In this document: piece after piece, positions 28,642-37,650 of the stretch
How positions within the stretch are numbered: the first letter of the stretch is position 1
Layout: the number at the start of each line of letters is the position of its first letter
Assembly (NCBI GenBank): GCA_029938715.1
Contig: JAOZUK010000002.1
Span: 1-64,000, forward strand
Length of the DNA stretch: 64,000 nt
From: Bacteroidales bacterium
GTDB lineage: Bacteria > Bacteroidota > Bacteroidia > Bacteroidales > GCA-2748055
Direction of reading: 5' to 3'
Notes under the pieces: generated by a model
Database searches by the model: none
Told to the model about the DNA's origin: nothing
What the model saw: the letters and a program-made list of their open reading frames with translations, nothing else
Translations under genes and position numbers: made by a program

Positions 28642-29396
28642 TCAGGACGCTTATAATAGAAGATGAAGCACCTGCAGCAAAACGTCTGGAAAAGCTGTTA
28701 AAGGAGGTTGAACCATCCATTACCATCCTGGAGACCCTTGAAAGTGTATCGTCTGCCATCAAGTGGTTTAAACAGCACCCACTGCCCGACCTGCTGATGC
28801 TCGATATACAACTGGCCGATGGTTTAAGCTTCGATATCTTCAAACAGGTCCGGATCGACTCATTTGTGATCTTTACTACAGCTTATGATGAATATGCCAT
28901 CAAAGCATTTGAATTGAATAGTATTGATTACCTGTTAAAACCCATTAACAGAGATAAGCTAGAGAAGAGTGTAGAAAAATTCGTAAGACTTCACGGAGAA
29001 ATAAATACCATCGATATTCAGGCTGTTATTGCGGCAATGGATCGGGGAAGAAAAAAATACAAACAACGGTTTTCGGTAAATGTGGGAACAAAGATAAAAT
29101 CCATTGAAACTACAAATATTGCCTATTTCTATTCGATGGATAAAACTACATTTCTCTGCACAAAAGAAAAACGCCATTACCCCATCGACTTTGCGCTAGA
29201 TAAGCTGGAAGAGCTTATGGATCCACAATACTTTTTTCGTATCAACAGACAGTATACATTGAATTACCACGCCATAGAGAAGATCAATGTACTTTCCAGA
29301 AGCCGGGTTGCCATTATAACTATTCCTCCCACCGAAGAACCACTTCTTATCAGTACTGCGCGAACCCATGAATTCCGTTTATGGCTGGACCGGTAG
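28638..29396 (+). CDS. LytTR-family response regulator
   Basis: A 252-residue two-domain regulator. The receiver domain occupies 1-120 with acidic pocket EDE near residue 8-10, phospho-acceptor Asp56 (LMLDIQLADG) and Lys in LLKPI. The C-terminal LytTR DNA-binding domain spans about 145-250 (FFRINRQYTLNYHAI). It is the cognate partner of the overlapping LytS-type kinase and may control the adjacent TonB receptor. Confidence 0.94.
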   Translation: MIRTLIIEDEAPAAKRLEKLLKEVEPSITILETLESVSSAIKWFKQHPLPDLLMLDIQLADGLSFDIFKQVRIDSFVIFTTAYDEYAIKAFELNSIDYLLKPINRDKLEKSVEKFVRLHGEINTIDIQAVIAAMDRGRKKYKQRFSVNVGTKIKSIETTNIAYFYSMDKTTFLCTKEKRHYPIDFALDKLEELMDPQYFFRINRQYTLNYHAIEKINVLSRSRVAIITIPPTEEPLLISTARTHEFRLWLDR

Positions 29397-29417
29397 AGTC
29401 ATATGATAGTTAAAAAT

Positions 29418-29448
29418 TTGCTATTCAGCTTTTAAGGTGTTATGTTTA
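29418..29448 (+). promoter_or_regulatory. Promoter of acs
   Basis: TTG at 29418-29420 and TATGTTTA at 29441-29448 are 20 bp apart. This is a near-match to the Bacteroidota promoter, 20 nt before the acs ATG. Confidence 0.5.
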
Positions 29449-29468
29449 GTCGTTCTAAATAATTAAAT

Positions 29469-31376
29469 ATGGGCAAAACATCAAATTCAAATTCAGCAGT
29501 TTCAGTTATTCATCCCGATAAATCGGTAATTGAAAGAGCACGCATCAAAGACTATGACAACCTATATGTGAAATCCATCGCTGACCGGGAAGGATTCTGG
29601 GCAAAGGAGGCCCAAGATCTCTTCTGGTATAAGAAATGGGATAAAGTTCTGGACGATTCCAACAAGCCATTCTACAAGTGGTTCACCGGTGGAAAGACTA
29701 ACATTGTTGCCAACGCCATCGACCGCCACCTGAATTCGGAAACCAAGAATAAACTGGCACTGATCTGGGAAGGAGAACCTGGTGACGTAAAGACCTTTTC
29801 TTACTTTGCTCTTAACCGGGAAGTCTCCAAATTTGCAAATGTACTGAAAGCCATGGGTGCAAAAAAAGGGGATATCATCACCATCTATATGCCCCAGATT
29901 CCTGAAATCATCATTGCCATGCTTGCATGCGCCAAGATAGGCGCTGCTCACAGTGTGGTGTACGGAGGATTCAGTGTGGAAGCTCTTGCTGAAAGGATTG
30001 CTGATGCACACAGCAGCATTCTGATCACTGCCGATGGTGGATTTCGCAGGGGGAAACCCACACATTTAAAAACTATTGCTGATGAAGCCATGCGCCGTTC
30101 TCCTACTATCGATGTATGTATTGCCGTAAAGCGCACCGGTGAGGAGTGTTATATGGAAAATGACAGGGATTTTTGGTGGCACGATCTTATGGGAATGCCT
30201 ATCGCTTCATTCAAATGTGAAACCGAACAGACCGACGCGGAGGATCCCCTTTTTGTCCTATATACCAGTGGCACCACCGGCAAACCAAAGGGACTTATAC
30301 ACACCCATGGCGGATATTCAGTATATACTGCAAGCACTTTTAAATATGTTTTTGATATTCAACCTGATGACAGATGGTGGTGTGCTGCAGACCCGGGTTG
30401 GATTACGGGGCACTCATATATCGTATATGGACCACTGATTAATGGGGCCACTACCCTCCTCTATGAAGGGGCTCCTAACCATCCCTATCCAAATAGATGG
30501 TGGCAAATGATCGAGAAGTACGGGATAAATATATTTTATACCTCTCCCACAGCCATCAGGGGGTTGATGAGATACGGGGCCTCGTGGGCAGAAAAGCATG
30601 ATCTCAGTACACTCAGGCTCCTGGGATCTGTAGGAGAGCCCATCAATCCGGAAGCGTGGAAATGGTATTATGAGGTGATCGGTAAGAATAAGTGTCCAAT
30701 CATGGATACATGGTGGCAAACAGAAACCGGCGGGTTTATGATTACGCCGCTTCCCATTACACCTCTTAAACCCGGTTCAGCCACAAAACCATTCTTTGGA
30801 AATGAAATCTCTGTGGTGGATGAATCGGGTAAGGCAGTGGACCATGGTAACGAAGGCAACCTGGTAATCAAAAATCCCTGGCCGGGAATGGCCCGGACCA
30901 TCCTGGGTGACCCTGATCGATTTATTGAGAAGTACTGGAAGCTGTACAAGAAGCAGGGCTGGTACCTTACAGGCGATTCCGCCAAAATGGATGAAGACGG
31001 TTATGTGTGGATCATTGGTCGCAACGATGATGTACTTAAGGTAAGTGGTTACAGACTGGGATCGGCGGAGATTGAAAGCGCTCTGGTAAGTCATTCGGCA
31101 GTTGCTGAAGCCGCAGCCATTGGATTGCCTGATAGCCTCAAGGGAAACATTATTCATGCTACTGTTATTCTTCAAGATGGCTTTTCTGCTTCAGACGACC
31201 TGGCCAATGAATTGAAGAAACATGTGGATAATGAAATTGGTCCCATTGCCCGGCCTGCCTTTGTTGTATTTGCCGACGCTCTGCCCAAAACCCGGAGCGG
31301 AAAGATTATGAGACGGGTAATCAAGGCCCGGGCCCTTGGACAGGAGGAGGGAGACCTGACCACCCTGGAGGAGTAA
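29469..31376 (+). CDS. acs: Acetyl-CoA synthetase
   Basis: A 635-residue AMP-forming acyl-CoA synthetase that activates acetate to acetyl-CoA via acetyl-AMP. The P-loop motif YTSGTTGKPKG and the WWQTETGG acyl-pocket segment, which includes the Trp typical of short-chain Acs, are present. The C-terminal RSGKIMRR motif carries the catalytic Lys612, the usual acetylation site. The length and N-terminal domain match Acs rather than propionate enzymes, though propionate use is possible. Monocistronic, with its own promoter. Confidence 0.93.
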   Translation: MGKTSNSNSAVSVIHPDKSVIERARIKDYDNLYVKSIADREGFWAKEAQDLFWYKKWDKVLDDSNKPFYKWFTGGKTNIVANAIDRHLNSETKNKLALIWEGEPGDVKTFSYFALNREVSKFANVLKAMGAKKGDIITIYMPQIPEIIIAMLACAKIGAAHSVVYGGFSVEALAERIADAHSSILITADGGFRRGKPTHLKTIADEAMRRSPTIDVCIAVKRTGEECYMENDRDFWWHDLMGMPIASFKCETEQTDAEDPLFVLYTSGTTGKPKGLIHTHGGYSVYTASTFKYVFDIQPDDRWWCAADPGWITGHSYIVYGPLINGATTLLYEGAPNHPYPNRWWQMIEKYGINIFYTSPTAIRGLMRYGASWAEKHDLSTLRLLGSVGEPINPEAWKWYYEVIGKNKCPIMDTWWQTETGGFMITPLPITPLKPGSATKPFFGNEISVVDESGKAVDHGNEGNLVIKNPWPGMARTILGDPDRFIEKYWKLYKKQGWYLTGDSAKMDEDGYVWIIGRNDDVLKVSGYRLGSAEIESALVSHSAVAEAAAIGLPDSLKGNIIHATVILQDGFSASDDLANELKKHVDNEIGPIARPAFVVFADALPKTRSGKIMRRVIKARALGQEEGDLTTLEE

Positions 31377-31459
31377 GCCAAAGGAAAATAGTGATATAAA
31401 TCAGTTTGATATTCATTCGAAATATATAACTTGGGTTTCCTCAAAAGCTATTTTCTATT

Positions 31460-32371
31460 ATGAATATCATTGAACTATCCGGTGTGACCAAAACATTCGG
31501 ATCGGTAGTAGCCGTTGATGACCTCTCCCTTAAAGTTCCAAAGGGAAGCATCTACGGTTTCATCGGTCCCAATGGTTCCGGGAAAACCACCTCCATTCGC
31601 ATGATCATGAAGATCATGTACCCCGACAAGGGACAACTTCTTATCAACGGTCATGAACACGATTCTCAGCGTCTTCGTAATGTGGGATACCTTCCTGAAG
31701 ACCGGGGATTGTATAAAAAGATGAAACTAGGGGATCTCCTCCTATTTCATGGCGAACTGAATGAGGGCAAGGACCTTAAAAAATGGATTGATTATTGGCT
31801 GGACCGGCTCGATCTTATGGAGTATAAAGAAAAAAAGGTGGAGACCCTAAGTAAGGGAATGAAGCAGAAGCTGCAGTTTATCGCGACCATACTTCACCAG
31901 CCCGAACTTATTATTCTGGATGAACCATTCAGTGGTCTCGATCCGATCAATGCCGATCTCCTGAAAGATGTGATTCTGGAACTACAGAAAAAAGGAACCA
32001 CCATTATTTTCAGCACACACGATATGTCCATGGCAGAGAAAATGTGTGATTATATTTTCATGATATACCAGGGAAAGAAAGTATTGGATGGAACCCTTAC
32101 CGACATTCAGGGTCAGTATGGAAACGACACCCTACAGATACAATCCGAAATGGGGATCAGTGCCCTGGAAGGTATAGCCGGAATTGAAAAGGTGAATGAT
32201 TTTGGAAAGCTTCAGGAGGTCCGTGTCTCTTCAGGATCCGATCCGCAACAAATCCTTATTGAATTGTTAAAGAAAACACGCATCTCCCGGTTTGAGATAA
32301 CCAAACCCTCATTAAACGATATTTTTATCCGGATTGCTTCGCCCGAAAGAAAGGAGGCCCATCATGAATAA
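31460..32371 (+). CDS. ABC transporter ATP-binding protein (NatA-like)
   Basis: A 303-residue ABC ATPase. Walker A is GPNGSGKTT at 36-44, the signature is LSKGMKQK, Walker B is LIILDEPFSGLD, and the switch His is in STHDMS. The C-terminal 75 residues match the DUF4162 tail of sodium- or drug-export ATPases. It pairs with the permease gene downstream, whose ATG lies inside its last codons. Confidence 0.94.
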   Translation: MNIIELSGVTKTFGSVVAVDDLSLKVPKGSIYGFIGPNGSGKTTSIRMIMKIMYPDKGQLLINGHEHDSQRLRNVGYLPEDRGLYKKMKLGDLLLFHGELNEGKDLKKWIDYWLDRLDLMEYKEKKVETLSKGMKQKLQFIATILHQPELIILDEPFSGLDPINADLLKDVILELQKKGTTIIFSTHDMSMAEKMCDYIFMIYQGKKVLDGTLTDIQGQYGNDTLQIQSEMGISALEGIAGIEKVNDFGKLQEVRVSSGSDPQQILIELLKKTRISRFEITKPSLNDIFIRIASPERKEAHHE

Positions 32372-33674
32372 GATACTTACACTTTTCAAACGCGAGTACC
32401 GTGCTGCTGTACGAACAAAAAGCTTTATTATCAGCTTACTCCTTGTACCCATTATGATGGGAGGAGGAATTGCAGCAATGCTCATTATGGAGAATAAGAA
32501 AGAGACTGAAGATAAAACTTTCGTGGTGGTCGACTATTCTGGATTGATGGCAGAACCCCTTCGTGCAGCCCTGGAGCTGAGAAATCAGAATGAGATCTTT
32601 GATCCGGAAACCGGTGAAAAAGTCAATTCTGCCTACAGGGTGGAATTCGTTGAACCTTCAGAGGATTTGATGACACAGCAGCGGGAGCTTTCCGAAAGAG
32701 TGCAAAGCGCCGAATTGCACGCTTTTATTGAAATTGGCCCCGATATTCTCCATCCCTCCAAAGATTCCGAATCTTATCTGAGGTACTATTCTGAGCATGC
32801 TTTTGGAGATGATATGAGATATTGGTTCAGGACCATAATCAATGATCAGCTTCGGCTGTTGCGTGTTACTGAACTCAACCTGGAAGCTGAACAAACTGCC
32901 GATCTTTTTCACTGGCTTGAGGTGGATGGGATGGGTCTGGTCACTGTGGACAAAAAAACCGGCGAGCAACAAAAGGCCGAAAAATCCAACGAGCTACAAT
33001 CATTTCTGGTTCCCTATGTAATTATGATCCTGATGTTTATGCTTGTAATGATGAGCGCTGTCCCCCTGCTTACCTCGGTGATGGAGGAGAAGTCGGAGAA
33101 AATTGCAGAAGTTCTTCTTGGTTCCATTACTCCATTTCAGTTTATGATGGGTAAAGTCCTTGGAGGCATTGGTGTCTCACTAACCACAGCCGCCATTTAT
33201 GTAAGTGCTGCTATCTTCACCCTGAAGTACATGGGTTATGAGTCTCTGATTCCTTATGATGTGCTACCCTGGTTCTTTGTGTACACCATCTTTTTCATCA
33301 TTATGGTGGGATCGGGAATGGCATCTCTGGGCGCAACCGCCAATGACAGCAAGGATGCACAATCGCTCACATTCCCGGGGATCATTCCAGTTATTCTCCC
33401 CATGTTTGTCATGGTACCGGTTATTCAGGACCCAAGTGGACCCCTTGCAACCACCATGTCGTTAATTCCACCCTTCACCCCTACCATTATGATGATCCGG
33501 CTGGCTACACCGGTTACCGTTCCATTATGGCAACCCATTGTAGGCTTGCTAGGGGTGATTCTTTTCACCATTTTCACGGTCTGGATAGGAGCCCGTGTCT
33601 TCAGGACGGCCATATTGATCCAGGGACAGAAACCTACCATTGGGAACCTGATTAAATATGCGTTTAAGAATTAG
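32364..33674 (+). CDS. ABC transporter permease (NatB/ABC-2 type)
   Basis: A 436-residue membrane protein of the ABC-2 class. There is one helix near residues 20-40, a large extracytoplasmic domain (about 45-220), and then five helices. The loop MEEKSEKIAEVLLGS before the third helix is the coupling segment of NatB-like permeases. The start at 32364 is supported by an unusually good Shine-Dalgarno (AAGGAGG at 32350) for this genome; it overlaps the ATPase gene by 8 bp. The exported substrate is not predictable. Confidence 0.92.
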   Translation: MNKILTLFKREYRAAVRTKSFIISLLLVPIMMGGGIAAMLIMENKKETEDKTFVVVDYSGLMAEPLRAALELRNQNEIFDPETGEKVNSAYRVEFVEPSEDLMTQQRELSERVQSAELHAFIEIGPDILHPSKDSESYLRYYSEHAFGDDMRYWFRTIINDQLRLLRVTELNLEAEQTADLFHWLEVDGMGLVTVDKKTGEQQKAEKSNELQSFLVPYVIMILMFMLVMMSAVPLLTSVMEEKSEKIAEVLLGSITPFQFMMGKVLGGIGVSLTTAAIYVSAAIFTLKYMGYESLIPYDVLPWFFVYTIFFIIMVGSGMASLGATANDSKDAQSLTFPGIIPVILPMFVMVPVIQDPSGPLATTMSLIPPFTPTIMMIRLATPVTVPLWQPIVGLLGVILFTIFTVWIGARVFRTAILIQGQKPTIGNLIKYAFKN

Positions 33675-34177
33675 TGAGAGCGGAGTTTGGGAAATAGCAT
33701 TCCGGTCTTCTTCTGATAGTTCAGGTAATCCTGTCCAAACTGTTCTGTTAGAATACGTTCCTCATACCTGGCGATCCATATATAAAATCCAATAATCGGC
33801 AGCAAGAAAAAGGCAGAAGCTATGGACAGAGTGACCAGGCTAGCTCCCATGTAAAAAAGAATGGCACCAGTATAGATGGGGTGTCTTACCACTCTGAATA
33901 CTCCCGAATCAATCACAGAGGGTTCTGCTCTCAGGGTTCCAAAGACCGCCTTCATACCTTTTCTTGCAAGAATCCAACCGGGTATCAGGACCACAGTCGC
34001 AACTCCAATTCTGGCATAATCGGGAACCACATCTCTCAGGAAAGTGGAGTATTGAAATACAAATGAATCGGTGATCCATACCCCCAGGAATAAAATCAAC
34101 AGGGCCAGCTGAATCCTGTCCCCAAACTTATGTTCACCTGTCAGATGAGGATGATTGGCATGCTTTTTTGTACTCAT
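33671..34177 (-). CDS. Isoprenylcysteine methyltransferase-family membrane protein
   Basis: A 168-residue integral membrane protein with about four helices and the ICMT/PEMT motif RVVRHPIYTGAILFYMG. The C-terminal YEERILTEQFGQDYLNYQ segment is also typical. Such enzymes use SAM to methylate carboxyl or lipid groups in the membrane. It follows oleD by 13 nt and is probably the last gene of the Ole operon, which raises the possibility of action on a membrane lipid. The family is too broad for a firm substrate. Confidence 0.82.
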   Translation of the reverse strand: MSTKKHANHPHLTGEHKFGDRIQLALLILFLGVWITDSFVFQYSTFLRDVVPDYARIGVATVVLIPGWILARKGMKAVFGTLRAEPSVIDSGVFRVVRHPIYTGAILFYMGASLVTLSIASAFFLLPIIGFYIWIARYEERILTEQFGQDYLNYQKKTGMLFPKLRSH

Positions 34178-34190
34178 AATTATTTTCGGG

Positions 34191-35186
34191 CTATCTTCTT
34201 CCTATTTTGAGGTACTCTTTCAGCTTCTTAAATCCTTCTGCGTAGCTCACGGCAGGATTGTATCCCAGAATATCCCGCGCACTAGATATATCAAACCAAT
34301 GGTTTGTACAAATCTCCTTGATGGCAAAACGGGTCATAAATGGTTCTGATTTACTTCTGAAAATCTTATTGAAAATTTCGGAAGTGCCGGCGGCAAACAT
34401 GGCAACCCTTTCCGGGATTTTCTTCTGGACAGGTTCATGACCTGCAATCTGAATAATGGAATTCACAAAATCCCACACCCTGGCTGGTTCTCCATTGGTA
34501 ATAAAGAAGTTCCTTCCCGCTGCCTCTGGTTTTGTCTGCAGCGAGTCGGCAGCTAAAATAAGTGCATCGACCATGTTATCGATGTAGGTGGTGTCGATGA
34601 AATGCTCTTTATCCCCTATCCTTCTTAGATTGCCGGAACTGGCACGCTTAAGTATACCTGGAATCAAATGGGCATCGTAAGGTCCCCAGACAAGATGGGG
34701 CCTCAGTGAAATGGTTTTTAATGAAACAGAATTTGACTCAATGATCAACTGCTCAGCCATGGCTTTGGTAGCCGAATAGTGAGAAAAGTACTTAGCAGGA
34801 TATGGGTAGGATTCATCGATGCCATCCAGGTCGGAGCCGTCGAAAACCACACTGGAGGAGCTGGTAAATACAATCCTGCCCACTCCCTGTTTCCTGCAGG
34901 CCTCAATTACATTTCGGGTACCAGTTACATTGGTAGAATAGTAGTCATCATACTCTCCCCAGATCCCTACCTTAGCTGCAATATGAAAAACCACATCCCG
35001 ATTTTCACATGCCTTCTCTACTGCTTTATAATCAGTTATATTGGCCTGAATGCTGTTGATGCCCAGCGCCCAGTGCAAAGGATATTCCCGTCTCGAAAAG
35101 CTGGTCACCTTATGACCCTCTTTGATCAATCGCTTGATCAGGGCCATTCCCATAAAACCACCACCCCCGGTTACGAGTACATTCAT
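34191..35186 (-). CDS. oleD: OleD-like 2-alkyl-3-oxoalkanoate reductase
   Basis: A 331-residue short-chain dehydrogenase of the extended 3-beta-HSD type. The NAD(P) motif GGGGFMG is at 7-13, and the catalytic YSATK has Tyr137 and Lys141. In olefin synthesis OleD reduces the 2-alkyl-3-keto acid made by OleA to the beta-hydroxy acid. The assignment rests on its position: its ATG overlaps the oleC stop by 4 bp and oleA and oleB genes lie upstream. Taken alone it would be called an NAD-dependent epimerase/dehydratase. Confidence 0.88.
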   Translation of the reverse strand: MNVLVTGGGGFMGMALIKRLIKEGHKVTSFSRREYPLHWALGINSIQANITDYKAVEKACENRDVVFHIAAKVGIWGEYDDYYSTNVTGTRNVIEACRKQGVGRIVFTSSSSVVFDGSDLDGIDESYPYPAKYFSHYSATKAMAEQLIIESNSVSLKTISLRPHLVWGPYDAHLIPGILKRASSGNLRRIGDKEHFIDTTYIDNMVDALILAADSLQTKPEAAGRNFFITNGEPARVWDFVNSIIQIAGHEPVQKKIPERVAMFAAGTSEIFNKIFRSKSEPFMTRFAIKEICTNHWFDISSARDILGYNPAVSYAEGFKKLKEYLKIGRR

Positions 35187-36811
35187 AACTTCAACTTAAG
35201 ATTTGCCCATTCACTAAGCTTCTCTCTAAAAATTTTAGCATTGTGGCGTGGATCAACAGGAAATCTGGTGTGAACTAAAAAATGTTTGATCTCTACAGTC
35301 ATACTATTTTCATATGCCAATGCCCTTAACTCCTTATACAAATATATCTTCCTTTTTTTACTTTTCACCCGTTCGATACATATTACTGGAATTTTGTCCT
35401 TTAATTTACCCTTTTTTACACCCACCAGGGCCGCCCGGGCTACATCGGGATGCTGGTTGAATACGGCCTCCACCGGAATGGTAAAATATATCTTTCCACC
35501 TGATTCCACCCTTTGTGATTTCCTCCCGTAGAACCACAATCGCCCTTCCTGATCCATTCTTCCCAGATCACCGGTCCTATGCCAGACCTTCGAAGTGGAC
35601 CTTTCATAGACCTTGGCCAGCTTGTTGGCTTTCTTGTTCATCCAGTATGACTCCGAAACAACCGGTCCGCATATGGTAATCTCACCCACTTCATTCTCAT
35701 TCAGGATTCTTGTGTCATTGAAAGAGGGAACTGGTCCGTCTGAAATAGATATGATGCGCATATCTATTCCCTCCAGCGGATATCCCACGCAGATACCACC
35801 CATATAGACATTCAAATTCTCATACAACACCAGTAGCTCTTTATGAGCGATATCGGTAACAGGTAATGCTTCTGTAGCACCATAGGGCGTATGGATTTCA
35901 GCATCCTCATTTAATAACTCCCTGAAATCCCTCAAAACTTGTGGAAGCACTGGAGCTCCGGCTGTCATCACGCGGTTTAGAGAATTTATTTTGACCCCTT
36001 TCCCCACTCCATAATCCGAAAGTCGTTTGAGAACCATTGGAGAACAGAACATATGTGTACATCCATGGTCAGCAATGTTGCCTATAATCCTCCCTGGCTT
36101 CAATCTGGAGGGATGTCCCATATCCATATCGGCAATTACAATGGAGATGCCCATACAGATAAGTAACAATCCCACCAGCGGAAATGTACAGAGATCTATT
36201 TCATCCCCACTGTATCCAAACCTCCTCTTCAGTATGTCGATCTGGGCCTCCAACATTCTACTGCTGTAAATAACCCCCTTTGGCTGACCCGTACTTCCAC
36301 TGGTAAAGAAAATGGCTGCCACCTTTTCAGCATCCATATTAAAAGCCTTTGAACAGTGATTGATATAGGGAATACTCAGCAGACTGACTCCTCTCCTGAA
36401 CCAACAGAAGCCTGTACTGAACCAGCATTGAATTGTCCCTAATTTCCTGGGGAAAAAGTAGCGCAACAGGTGAGATCGTGGAATGCCTACCATTGCTTCA
36501 GCCTTCACACTGGTAAGGGTATCGACCATCCGGCTTATTCCCATCCCCGGATCAATCATTACCGGGATTGCTCCTATTCTGAATAAAGCAAAGGTAACCG
36601 CAAAGAGATCGATCCCTGGAGTGATAAGTACGATGGTTCTTGTTTCCGGACCAATTCCGTTCTCTCTAAATCCTTCAGCGTACCTGTCAATTTCCCGGAT
36701 CAATTTTCCGAAACTCAATTTATCGGGGTGTAAAAAAGCAGCCTTTTCGGGGAAGGCTTCTGCCACACCATAAAGTTGATCTGTTATATTTCTCTGTTTC
36801 GCCAGCTCCAT
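35183..36811 (-). CDS. oleC: OleC-like beta-lactone synthetase
   Basis: A 542-residue member of the adenylate-forming superfamily. The P-loop TSGSTGQPKG is at 170-179, and HTPYGATEALP and RTGDLG follow. OleC uses ATP to turn the beta-hydroxy acid from OleD into a cis-beta-lactone rather than a CoA ester. The length and the ole neighbours support this over a generic fatty acyl-CoA ligase. It starts 2 nt after the stop of the OleA paralog and overlaps oleD by 4 bp. Confidence 0.88.
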   Translation of the reverse strand: MELAKQRNITDQLYGVAEAFPEKAAFLHPDKLSFGKLIREIDRYAEGFRENGIGPETRTIVLITPGIDLFAVTFALFRIGAIPVMIDPGMGISRMVDTLTSVKAEAMVGIPRSHLLRYFFPRKLGTIQCWFSTGFCWFRRGVSLLSIPYINHCSKAFNMDAEKVAAIFFTSGSTGQPKGVIYSSRMLEAQIDILKRRFGYSGDEIDLCTFPLVGLLLICMGISIVIADMDMGHPSRLKPGRIIGNIADHGCTHMFCSPMVLKRLSDYGVGKGVKINSLNRVMTAGAPVLPQVLRDFRELLNEDAEIHTPYGATEALPVTDIAHKELLVLYENLNVYMGGICVGYPLEGIDMRIISISDGPVPSFNDTRILNENEVGEITICGPVVSESYWMNKKANKLAKVYERSTSKVWHRTGDLGRMDQEGRLWFYGRKSQRVESGGKIYFTIPVEAVFNQHPDVARAALVGVKKGKLKDKIPVICIERVKSKKRKIYLYKELRALAYENSMTVEIKHFLVHTRFPVDPRHNAKIFREKLSEWANLKLKL

Positions 36812-36813
36812 TT

Positions 36814-37650
36814 CTAAAATGGATTAAGATAGAGTGCCAGATCAACGATAATACCCGGACCCACATTTATAAAGAGCACTTTCCTCGAATTCCGAAATAT
36901 CTCACCTGATTGTGCATCTGCTATTGCCACGATAACTTCGGCCGAGTAACATTTATGCTCCCCGTTAGAGACCACCACCCTCTCTTTGTCATAAAGATCT
37001 GCCAGGGCTGAGGCAAAACCTTCCGGACTCTGAGAAGGAATGATCAGGTCTATCTCACCATCACTCAGTGCTGAATCCAAAAGAAATCGTCTTACAGATT
37101 TTTTCACACATTGAAGACAATGATTCAAATATTCATGATCCTGATTAATAAATAGTTCAACTGCATTACCTGAATAGTTGGAATAACTCCTAAAGTCCGA
37201 GGAATAATGGGTATATGTGTCCTGAGAAAAAATCTTGAATCCTTCATCCGACTGGCCCCTGCCAATCATCAGCGCTCCTGCTGTCCCATCAAAAGGAACC
37301 GAATCACCAGCAACAACCACTCCATAATCAATTTTCCCCGATTCAATGAATCCATTTATAATACTTAAAGCCATAACCACTCCCCCTCCTCCGCTATGCA
37401 GATCAAATGAGAATGTTCCCTTAAGTATCGCTCGAAAGGATTTCTGTAATACACCCTGTATCAGGGAAGCAATGGCAGGTTCGTGAATGTGACGATCGGG
37501 GTAGACTCCCGTATTAATCAGTAAGCCCACTCCTTTCTTAACCGGAGATAGCTGTTCCAGACAATTTTTAACAGCTGATGCAGCAGAACTCAGGTAAGAG
37601 GTTCCGGTTTCATCTGTGGACACCGAACAGGCTTTAATAATTGCTCCCAT
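36814..37650 (-). CDS. OleA paralog lacking catalytic residues
   Basis: A thiolase-fold protein of 278 residues from the ATG at 37650; an earlier ATG at 37677 would add 9 residues and overlap oleA further. Numbering here counts from 37677. It aligns with its neighbour OleA: FDLHSGGGG at 91-99 matches FDLTNACAG, so Gly97 replaces the nucleophilic Cys. PSQS at 214-217 replaces PHQT, so Ser215 replaces the catalytic His. The GN motif of the catalytic Asn is also absent. It keeps EPA at 66-68, the position of a Glu that in OleA reaches into the partner subunit's active site. The frame is intact, so it is not a pseudogene. A non-catalytic heterodimer partner for OleA is the likely role, by analogy with chain-length factors and PqsB. 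Confidence 0.8.
   Translation of the reverse strand: MGAIIKACSVSTDETGTSYLSSAASAVKNCLEQLSPVKKGVGLLINTGVYPDRHIHEPAIASLIQGVLQKSFRAILKGTFSFDLHSGGGGVVMALSIINGFIESGKIDYGVVVAGDSVPFDGTAGALMIGRGQSDEGFKIFSQDTYTHYSSDFRSYSNYSGNAVELFINQDHEYLNHCLQCVKKSVRRFLLDSALSDGEIDLIIPSQSPEGFASALADLYDKERVVVSNGEHKCYSAEVIVAIADAQSGEIFRNSRKVLFINVGPGIIVDLALYLNPF

Noticed and set aside
29562..30065. Minus-strand frame of 167 codons opposite acs
   Set aside because: It is antisense to conserved acetyl-CoA synthetase coding sequence, Cys/His-rich and without any recognisable domain: a shadow frame.
36814..37650. Pseudogene of a ketoacyl synthase
   Set aside because: The frame is intact for 278 codons, fits tightly between oleA and oleC, and keeps the EPA motif. 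The changes hit only the catalytic residues, which suggests a changed role rather than decay.
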